A DNA stretch of 64,000 bases from Cavia porcellus. Taxonomy: Eukaryota > Chordata > Mammalia > Rodentia > Caviidae. The stretch covers positions 496,001-560,000 of the forward strand of contig NW_026947626.1 of NCBI RefSeq assembly GCF_034190915.1. The letters run 5' to 3'. Position 1 is the stretch's first letter. Each line of letters begins with the position of its first letter. A program made the translations under genes and the position numbers. Under the pieces are notes generated by a model. The model was not told the DNA's origin. It ran no database searches and saw nothing but the letters and a program-made list of their open reading frames with translations. This document shows positions 52,496 to 62,729 of the stretch, one piece after another.

Positions 52496-52562
52496 GTGAT
52501 GTTTTTCTCACTCCTACTAGTGAATGCAATGTAACACACACCCATACAATGCGCACCACCCT
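52496..52562 (+). other. Entry-type monomer without a P element (junction 5)
   Basis: TGCAATG and ACCCT after two rounds of the TACTCGTG/CCGTTATG pair. Unlike junctions 1-4, the next monomer is an ordinary CTCCTACTAG one followed by AATGAGCACC, so this is probably an independent event. Confidence 0.83.
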
Positions 52563-54437
52563 GTGATGCTTTTCTCACTCCTACTAGTGAATGTAATGTA
52601 ACACACACCCATACAATGAGCACCACCCCGTGATGCTTTTCTCACTGCTACTAGTGAATGTAATGTAACACACACCCTTACAATGCGCACCACCCCGTGA
52701 TGTTTTTCTCACTCCTACTAGTTAATGTAATGTAACACACACCCATACAATGCGCACCACCCCGTGATGTTTTTCTCACTCCTACTAGTGAATGTAATGT
52801 AACACACACCCATACAATGCGCACAACCCCGTGATGTTTTTCTCCCTCCTACTAGTGAATGTAATGTAACACACACCCATACAATGCGCACCACCCCGTG
52901 ATGCTTTTCTCACTCCTACTAGTGAATGTAATGTAACACACACCCATACAATGCGCACCACCCCGTGATGATTTTCTCACTGCTACTAGTGAATGTAATG
53001 TAACACACACCCATACAATGCGCACCACCCCGTGATGCTTTTCTCACTCCTACTAGTGAATGTAATGTTACACACACCCATACAATGCGCACCACCCCGT
53101 GATGCTTTTCTCACTCCTACTAGTGAATGTAATGTAACACACACCCATACAATGCGCACCACCCCGTGATGCTTTTCTCACTCCTACTAGTGAATGTAAT
53201 GTAACACACACCCATACAATGCGCACCACCCCGTGATGCTTTTCTCACTCCTACTAGTGAATGTAATGTAACACACACCCATACAATGCGCACCACCCCG
53301 TGATGCTTTTCTCACTCCTACTAGTGAATGTAATGTTACACACACCCATACAATGCGCACCACCCCGTGATGTTTTTCTCACTCCTACTAGTGAATGTAA
53401 TATAACACACACCCATACAATGCGCACCACCCCGTGATGCTTTTCTCACTCCTACTAGTGAATGTAATGTAACACACACCCATACAATGCGCACCACCCC
53501 GTGATGTTTTTCTCACTGCTACTAGTGAATGTAATGTAACACACACCCATACAATGCGCACACCCCGTGATGTTTTTCTCACTCCTACTAGTGAATGTAA
53601 TGTAACACACACCCATACAATGCGCACCACCCCGTGATGTTTTTCTCACTGCTACTAGTGAATGTAATGTAACAAACACCCATACAATGCGCACCACCCC
53701 GTGATGTTTTTCTCACTCCTACTAGTGAATGTAATGTAACGCACACCCATACAATGCCCACCACCCCGTGATGTTTTTCTCACTCCTACTAGTGAATGTA
53801 ATGTAACGCACACCCATACAATGCGCACCACCCCGTGATGTTTTTCTCACTCCTACTAGTAAATGTAATGGAAAACACACCCATACAATGCGCACCACCC
53901 CGTGATGCTTTTCTCACTGCTACTAGTGAATGTAATGTAACACACACCCATACAATGCGCACCACCCCGTGATGTTTTTCTCACTCCTACTAGTGAATGT
54001 AATGAAACACACACCCATACAATGCGCACCACCCCGTGATGTTTTTCTCACTCCTACTAGTGAATGTAATGTAACACACACCCATACAATGCGCACCACC
54101 CCGTGATGTTTTTCTCACTCCTACTAGTGAATGTAATGTAACACACACCCATACAATGCGCACCACCCCGTGATGTTTTTCTCACTCCTACTACTGAATG
54201 TAATGTAACACACACCCATACAATGCGCACCACCCCGTGATGATTTTCTCACTCCTACTAGTGAATGTAATGTAACACACACCCATACAATGCGCACCAC
54301 CCCGTGATGCTTTTCTCACTCCTACTAGTGAATGTAATGTAACACACACCCATACAATGCGCACCACCCCGTGATGCTTTTCTCACTCCTACTAGTGAAT
54401 GTAATGTAACACACACCCATACAGTGCGCACCACCCC

Positions 54438-54580
54438 GCGATGTTTTTCAGAAACCTATCCTACATTGCCAATGCATGTTCCCTGACCTCCCCATGCTGA
54501 CCACCCCGCAGTGCTTTTCTCCATCCTACATTGCCACTCACTGCCTATCCTAATTCAGAGAATGCGACTCACACCACCCC
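54438..54580 (+). repeat. P40, 143 bp, GAGAATGCGAC type
   Basis: Matches P27 and P36. Confidence 0.95.
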
Positions 54581-55116
54581 GTGATGTTTTTCTCACTCCT
54601 ACTAGTGAATGCAATGTAACACACACCCATACAATGCGCACCACCCTGTGATGTTTTTCTCACTCCTACTAGTGAATGTAATGTAACACACACCCATACA
54701 ATGCACACCACCCCGTGATGCTTTTCTCACTGCTACTAGTGAATGTAATGTAACACACACCCATACAATGCGCACCACCCCGTGATGCTTTTCTCACTCC
54801 TACTAGTGAATGTAATGTAACACACATCCATACAATGCGCACCACCCCGTGATGTTTTTCTCACTCCTAGTAGTGAATGTAATGTAACACACACCCATAC
54901 AATGCGCACCACCCCGTGATGTTTTTCTCACTCCTACTACTGAATGTAATGTAACACACACCCATACAATGCGCACCACCCCGTGATGCTTTTCTCACTC
55001 CTACTAGTGAATGTAATGTAACACACACCCATACAATGCGCACAACCCCGTGATGTTTTTCTCACTCCTACTAGTGAATGTAATGTAACACACACCCATA
55101 CAGTGCGCACCACCCC

Positions 55117-55259
55117 GCGATGTTTTTCAGAAACCTATCCTACATTGCCACTGCATGTTCCCTGACCTCCCCATGCTGACCACCCCGCAGTGCTTTTCTC
55201 CATCCTAAATTGCCACTCACTGCCTATCCTAATTCAGGCCATGCCATTCACACCACCCC
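55117..55259 (+). repeat. P41, 143 bp, GGCCATGCC type
   Basis: As P28 and P37 but with TTCCCTGACC, so it lacks the stop-removing T-to-G change. Confidence 0.95.
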
Positions 55260-56666
55260 GTGATGTTTTTCTCACTCCTACTAGTGAATGCAATGTAACA
55301 CACACCCATACAATGCGCACCACCCTGTGATGTTTTTCTCACTCTTACTAGTGAATGTAATGTAACACACACCCATACAATGCGCACCACCCCGTGATGT
55401 TTTTCTCACTGCTACTAGTGAATGTAATGTAACACACACCCATACAATGCGCACCACCCCGTGATGTTTTTCTCTGTCCTACTAGTGAAAGTAATGTAAC
55501 ACACACCCATACAATGCGCACCACCCCGTGACGTTTTTCTCACTCCTACTAGGGAATGTAATGTAACACACACCCATACAATGCGCACCACCCCGTGATG
55601 TTTTTCTCACTCCTACTAGTGAATGTAATGTAACACACACCCATACAATGCGCACCACCCGGTGATGTTTTTCTCACTCCTACTAGTGAATGTAATGTAA
55701 CACACACCGATACAATGCGCACCACCCCGTGATGTTTTTCTCACTCCTATTAGTGAATGTAATGTAACACACACCCATACAATGCGCACCACCCCGTGAT
55801 GTTTTTCTCACTCCTACTAGTGAATGTAATGTAACACACACCCATACAATGCGCACCACCCCGTGATGTTTTTCTCACTCCTACTAGTGAATGTAATGTA
55901 ACACACACCCATACAATGCGCACCACCCCGTGATGTTTTTCTCACTCCTAATAGTGAATGTAATGTAACACACACCCATACAATGCGCACCACCCCGTGA
56001 TGTTTTTCTCACTCCTACTAGTGAATGTAATGTAACGCACACCCATACAATGCGAACCACCCCGTGATGTTTTTCTCACTCCTACTAGTAAATGTAATGG
56101 AAAACACACCCATACAATGCGCACCACCCCGTGATGCTTTTCTCACTGCTACTAGTGAATGTAATGTAACACACACCCATACAATGCGCACCACCCCGTG
56201 ATGTTTTTCTCACTCCTACTAGTGAATGTAATGAAACACACACCCATACAATGCGCACCACCCCGTGATGTTTTTCTCACTCCTACTAGTGAATGTAATG
56301 TAACACACACCCATACAATGCGCACCACCCCGTGATGTTTTTCTCACTCCTACTAGTGAATGTAATGTAACACACACCCATACAATGCGCACCACCCCGT
56401 GATGTTTTTCTCACTCCTACTACTGAATGTAATGTAACACACACCCATACAATGCGCACCACCCCCTGATGATTTTCTCACTCCTACTAGTGAATGTAAT
56501 GTAACACACACCCATACAATGCGCACCACCCCGTGATGCTATTCTCACTCCTACTAGTGAATGTAATGTAACACACACCCATACAGTGCGCACCACCCCG
56601 TGATGTTTTTCTCACTCCTACTAGTGAATGTAATGTAACACACACCCATACAGTGCGCACCGCCCC

Positions 56667-56809
56667 GCGATGTTTTTCAGAAACCTATCCTACATTGCCA
56701 ATGCATGTTCCCTGACCTCCCCATGCTGACCACCCCGCAGTGCTTTTCTCCATCCTACATTGCCACTCACTGCCTATCCTAATTCAGAGAATGCGACTCA
56801 CACCACCCC
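56667..56809 (+). repeat. P42, 143 bp, GAGAATGCGAC type
   Basis: Matches P40; preceded by the private GCACCGCCCC. Confidence 0.95.
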
Positions 56810-57345
56810 GTGATGTTTTTCTCACTCCTACTAGTGAATGCAATGTAACACACACCCATACAATGCGCACCACCCTGTGATGTTTTTCTCACTCCTACTA
56901 GTGAATGTAATGTAACACACACCCATACAATGCACACCACCCCGTGATGCTTTTCTCACTGCTACTAGTGAATGTAATGTAACACACACCCATACAATGC
57001 GCACCACCCCGTGATGCTTTTCTCACTCCTACTAGTGAATGTAATGTAACACACATCCATACAATGCGCACCACCCCGTGATGTTTTTCTCACTCCTAGT
57101 AGTGAATGTAATGTAACACACACCCATACAATGCGCACCACCCCGTGATGTTTTTCTCACTCCTACTACTGAATGTAATGTAACACACACCCATACAATG
57201 CGCACCACCCCGTGATGCTTTTCTCACTCCTACTAGTGAATGTAATATAACACACACCCATACAATGCGCACAACCCCGTGATGTTTTTCTCACTCCTAC
57301 TAGTGAATGTAATGTAACACACACCCATACAGTGCGCACCACCCC

Positions 57346-57488
57346 GCGATGTTTTTCATAAACCTATCCTACATTGCCACTGCATGTTCCCTGACCTCCC
57401 CATGCTGACCACCCCGCAGTGCTTTTCTCCATCCTAAATTGCCACTCACTGCCTATCCTAATTCAGGCCATGCCATTCACACCACCCC
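57346..57488 (+). repeat. P43, 143 bp, GGCCATGCC type
   Basis: Matches P41 with private TTTTCATAAACC; the entry monomer has TCTCAATCC. Confidence 0.95.
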
Positions 57489-58225
57489 GTGATGTTTTTC
57501 TCAATCCTACTAGTGAATGCAATGTAACACACACCCATACAATGCGCACCACCCTGTGATGTTTTTCTCACTCTTACTAGTGAATGTAATGTAACACACA
57601 CCCATACAATGCGCACCACCCCGTGATGTTTTTCTCACTGCTACTAGTGAATGTAATGTAACACACACCCATACAATGCGCACCACCCCGTGATGTTTTT
57701 CTCTGTCCTACTAGTGAAAGTAATGTAACACACACCCATACAATGCGCACCACCCCGTGACGTTTTTCTCACTCCTACTAGGGAATGTAATGTAACACAC
57801 ACCCGTACAATCCGCACCACCCCGTGATGTTTTTCTCACTCCTACTAGTGAATGTAATGTAACACACACCCATACAATGCGCACCACCCCGTGATGTTTT
57901 TCTCACTCCTACTAGTGAATGTAATGTAACACACACCGATACAATGCGCACCACCCCGTGATGTTTTTCTCACTCCTATTAGTGAATGTAATGTAACACA
58001 CACCCATACAATGCGCACCACCCCGTGATGTTTTTCTCACTCCTACTAGTGAATGTAATGTAACACACACCCATACATTGCGCACCACCCCGTGATGTTT
58101 TTCTCACTCCTACTAGTGAATGTAATGTAACACACACCCATACAATGCGCACCACCCCGTGATGTTTGTCTCACTCCTACTAGTGAATGTAATGTAACAC
58201 ACACCCATACAATGCGCACCACCCC

Positions 58226-58367
58226 GCGATGTTTTTCAGAAACCTATCCTACATTGCCACTGCATGTTCTCTGACCTCCCCATGCTACCACCCCGCAGTG
58301 CTTTTCTCCATCCTACATTGCCACTCACTGCCTATCCTAATTCAGACCCTGCGATTCACACCACCCC
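58226..58367 (+). repeat. P44, 142 bp, single-base-deletion type
   Basis: Matches P29 and P38. Confidence 0.95.
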
Positions 58368-59439
58368 GTGATGTTTTTCTCACTCCTACTAGTGAATGCA
58401 TTGTAACACACAGCCATACAATGCGCACCACCCTGTGATGCTTTTCTCACTCCTACTAGTGAATGTAATGTAACACACACCCATACAATGCACACCACGC
58501 CGTGATGCTTTTCTCACTCCTACTAGTGAATGTAATGTAACGCACACCCATACATTGCCCACCACCCCGTGATATTTTTCTCACTCCTACTAGTGAATGT
58601 AATGTAACACACACCCATACAATGCGCACCACCCCGTGATGCTTTTCTCACTGCTACTAGTGAATGTAATGTAACACACACCCATACAAGGCGCACCACC
58701 CCGTGATGCTTTTCTCACTCCTACTAGTGAATGTAATGTAACACACACCCATACAATGCGCACCACCCCGTGATGCTTTTCTCACTCCTACTAGTGAATG
58801 TAATGTAACACACCCCCATACAATGCGCACCACCCCGTGATGTTTTTCTCACTCCTACTAGTGAATGTAATGTAACACACACCCATACAATGCGCACCAC
58901 CCCGTGATGTTTTTCTCTGTCCTACTAGTGAAAGTAATGTAACACACACCCATACAATGCGCACCACCCCGTGACGTTTTTCTCACTCCTACTAGGGAAT
59001 GTAATGTAACACACACCCATACAATGCGCACCACCCCGTGATGATTTTCTCACTCCTACTAGTGAATGTAATGTAACACACACCCATACAATGCGCACCA
59101 CCCCGTGATGTTTTTCTCACTCCTACTAGTGAATGTAATGTAACACACACCGATACAATGCGCACCACCCCGTGATGTTTTTCTCACTCCTATTAGTGAA
59201 TGTAATGTAACACACACCCATACAATGCGCACCACCCCGTGATGTTTTTCTCACTCCTACTAGTGAATGTAATGTAACACACACCCATACAATGCGCACC
59301 ACCCCGTGATGTTTTTCTCACTCCTACTAGTGAATGTAATGTAACACACACCCATACAATGCGCACCACCCCGTGATGTTTGTCTCACTCCTACTAGTGA
59401 ATGTAATGTAACACACACCCATACAATGCGCACCACCCC

Positions 59440-59581
59440 GCGATGTTTTTCAGAAACCTATCCTACATTGCCACTGCATGTTCTCTGACCTCCCCATGCT
59501 ACCACCCCGCAGTGCTTTTCTCCATCCTACATTGCCACTCACTGCCTATCCTAATTCAGACCCTGCGATTCACACCACCCC
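59440..59581 (+). repeat. P45, 142 bp, single-base-deletion type
   Basis: Matches P44. Its entry monomer keeps TGCATTG and ACACAGCC but ends ACCCC rather than ACCCT, then runs into an AGTAAATG monomer, so it marks a recombination junction. Confidence 0.95.
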
Positions 59582-60251
59582 GTGATGTTTTTCTCACTCC
59601 TACTAGTGAATGCATTGTAACACACAGCCATACAATGCGCACCACCCCGTGATGTTTTTCTCACTCCTACTAGTAAATGTATTGGAAAACACACCCATAC
59701 AATGCGCACCACCCCGTGATGCTTTTCTCACTGCTACTAGTGAATGTAATGTAACACACACCCATACAATACGCACCTCCACGTGATGTTTTTCTCACTC
59801 CTACTAGTGAATGTAATGTAACACACACCCATACAATGCGCACCACCACGTGATGTTTTTCTCACTCCTACTAGTGAATGTAATGTAACACACACCCATA
59901 CAATGCGCACCACCCCGTGATGTTTTTCTCACTCCTACTAGTGAATGTAATGTAACACACACCCATACAATGCGCACCACCCCGTGATGTTTTTCTCAAT
60001 CCTACTACTGAATGTAATGTAACACACACCCATACAATGCGCACCACCCCGTGATGCTTTTCTCACTCCTACTAGTGAATGTAATGTAACACACAACCAT
60101 ACAATGCGCACCACCCCGTGATGCTTTTCTCACTCCTACTAGTGAATGTAATGTAACACACACCCATACAATGCGCACCACCCCGTGATGTTTTTCTCAC
60201 TCCTACTAGTGAATGTAATGTAACACACACCCATACAGTGCGCACCACAAC

Positions 60252-60394
60252 GCGATGTTTTTCAGAAACCTATCCTACATTGCCACTGCATGTTCCCTGA
60301 CCTCCCCATGCTGACCACCCCGCAGTGCTTTTCTCCATCCTACATTGCCACTCACTGCCTATCCTAATTCAGACCATGCGATTCACACCACCCC
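60252..60394 (+). repeat. P46, 143 bp, CCATGCGATT type
   Basis: GACCATGCG with TCCTACATT, like P25, but followed by TTTTTCTCAC. The preceding monomer ends ACCACAA instead of ACCACCCC. Confidence 0.95.
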
Positions 60395-61064
60395 GTGATG
60401 TTTTTCTCACTCCTACTAGTGAATGCAATGTAACACACACCCATACAATGCGAACCACCCTGTGATGTTTTTCTCACTCCTACTAGTGAATGTACTGTAA
60501 CACACACCCATACAATGCGCACCACCCCGTGATGCTTTTCTCACTGCTACTAGTGAATGTAATGTAACACACACCCATACAATGCGCACCACCCCGTGAT
60601 GCTTTTCTCACTCCTACTAGTGAATGTAATGTAACACACACCCATACAATGCGCACCACCCCGTGATGCTTTTCTCACTCCTACTAGTGAATGTAATGTA
60701 ACACACACCCATACAATGCGCACCACCTCGTGATGTTTTTCTCACTCCTACTAGTGAATGTAATGTAACACACACCCATACAATGCGCACCACCCCGTGA
60801 TGTTTTTCTCACTCCTACTAGTGAATGTAATGTAACGCACACCCATACAATGCGCACCACCCCTTGATGTTTTTTTCACTCTTACTAGTGAATGTAATGT
60901 AACACACACCCATACAATGCGCACCACCCCGTGATGTTTTTCTCACTCCTACTAGTGAATGCAATGTAACACACACCCATACAATGCGCACCACCCCGTG
61001 ATGTTTTTCTCACTCCTACTAGTGAATGTAATGTAACACACACCAATACAATGCGCACCACCCC

Positions 61065-61206
61065 GCGATGTTTTTCAGAAACCTATCCTACATTGTCACT
61101 GCATGTTCCCTGACCTCCCCATGCTACCACCCCGCAGTGCTTTTCTCCATCCTACATTGCCACTCACTGCCTATCCTAATTCAGACCCTGCGATTCACAC
61201 CACCCC
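61065..61206 (+). repeat. P47, 142 bp, single-base-deletion type
   Basis: Has the ATGCTACCACC deletion but TTCCCTGACC, and a private ACATTGTCACTG shared only with P48. Confidence 0.95.
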
Positions 61207-62077
61207 GTGATGTTTTTCTCACTCCTACTAGTGAATGCATTGTAACACACACCCATACAATGCGCACCACCCTGTGATGCTTTTCTCACTCCTACTAGTG
61301 AATGTAATGTAACACACACCCATACAATGCGCACCACCCCGTGATGCTTTTCTCACTGCTACTAGTGAATGTAATGTAACACACACCCATACAATGCGCA
61401 CCACCACGTGATGTTTCTCTCACTCCTACTAGTGAATGTAATGTAACACACACCCATACAATGCGCACCACCCCGTGATGTTTTTCTCACTCCTACTAGT
61501 GAATGTAATGTAACACACACCCATACAATGCGCACCACCCCGTGATGTTTTTCTCACTCCTACTAGTGAATGTAATGTAACACACACCCATACAATGCGC
61601 ACCACCCCGTGATGTTTTTCTCACTCCTACTAGTGAATGTAATGTAACACACACCCATACAATGCGCACCACCCCGTGATGTTTTTCTCACTCCTACTAG
61701 TGAATGTAATGTAACACACACCCATACAATGCGCACCACCCCGTGATGTTTTTCTCACTCCTACTAGTGAATGTAATGTAACACACACCCATACAATGCG
61801 CACCACCCCGTGATGTTTTTCTCACTCCTACTAGTGAATGTAATGTAACGCACACCCATACAATGCGCACCACCCCTTGATGTTTTTTTCACTCTTACTA
61901 GTGAATGTAATGTAACACACACCCATACAATGCGCACCACCCCGTGATGTTTTTCTCACTCCTACTAGTGAATGCAATGTAACACACACCCATACAATGC
62001 GCACCACCCCGTGATGTTTTTCTCACTCCTACTAGTGAATGTAATGTAACACACACCAATACAATGCGCACCACCCC

Positions 62078-62219
62078 GCGATGTTTTTCAGAAACCTATC
62101 CTACATTGTCACTGCATGTTCCCTGACCTCCCCATGCTACCACCCCGCAGTGCTTTTCTCCATCCTACATTGCCACTCACTGCCTATCCTAATTCAGACC
62201 CTGCGATTCACACCACCCC
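62078..62219 (+). repeat. P48, 142 bp, single-base-deletion type
   Basis: Identical by eye to P47, 1,013 bp upstream. Confidence 0.95.
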
Positions 62220-62729
62220 GTGATGTTTTTCTCACTCCTACTAGTGAATGCATTGTAACACACACCCATACAATGCGCACCACCCTGTGATGCTTTTCTC
62301 ACTCCTACTAGTGAATGTAATGTAACACACACCCATACAATGCGCACCACCCCGTGATGCTTTTCTCACTGCTACTAGTGAATGTAATGTAACACACACC
62401 CATACAATGCGCACCACCACGTGATGTTTCTCTCACTCCTACTAGTGAATGTAATGTAACACACACCCATACAATGCGCACCACCCCGTGATGTTTTTCT
62501 CACTCCTACTAGTGAATGTAATGTAACACACACCCATACAATGCGCACCACCCCGTGATGTTTTTCTCACTCCTACTAGTGAATGTAATGTAACACACAC
62601 CCATACAATGCGCACCACCCCGTGATGTTTTTCTCACTCCTACTAGTGAATGTAATGTAACACACACCCATACAATGCGCACCACCCCGTGATGTTTTTC
62701 TCACTCCTACTAGTGAATGTAATGTAACA

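Larger units (their letters stand above)
50651..53799. repeat. Arrays around P39
   Basis: Contains the end of the 20-monomer P38-P39 array, P39, and most of the 46-monomer P39-P40 array. The first part has AACGCAC, AGTAAATG with GGAAAACAC, ATGAAACAC and CTACTACTGAATG monomers in that order; the same cassette recurs exactly 3,090 bp downstream (AAATG at 50771 and 53861). After P39 the TGTCTATCC-type array follows (AACAGACACC, GATGGTTTTC, CTCTCTCCTACTCGTG), then a P-less join (52496) to a GATGC-rich stretch (about 52900-53340) with ATGTTACAC variants. A 66-bp monomer lies near 53560. Confidence 0.88.
53800..57790. repeat. 2,229-bp tandem repeat (P40-P41 and P42-P43)
   Basis: P40 and P42, and P41 and P43, are 2,229 bp apart with matching arrays (8 monomers between pair members). 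The preceding cassette AGTAAATG/GGAAAACAC repeats at the same offset (53861, 56090). Breakpoints are approximate: the match begins near 53800/56030 and ends near 55560/57790, where a CCCGTACAATCCG monomer appears only in the second copy. Confidence 0.87.
57791..60734. repeat. Arrays around P44, P45 and P46
   Basis: P44 and P45 are both 142-bp types. The 16-monomer P44-P45 array starts like the array after P38 (GCATTG entry monomer, ACACCACGCCG, GTGATATTTTTC, CAAGGCGC). From near 58910 it switches to CTCTGTCCTACTAG, GTGACGTTTTTC and CTAGGGAATG monomers, which otherwise follow the GGCCATGCC-type P. P45 is followed by a chimeric entry monomer. P46 is preceded by CACAACGCGATG. Confidence 0.86.
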
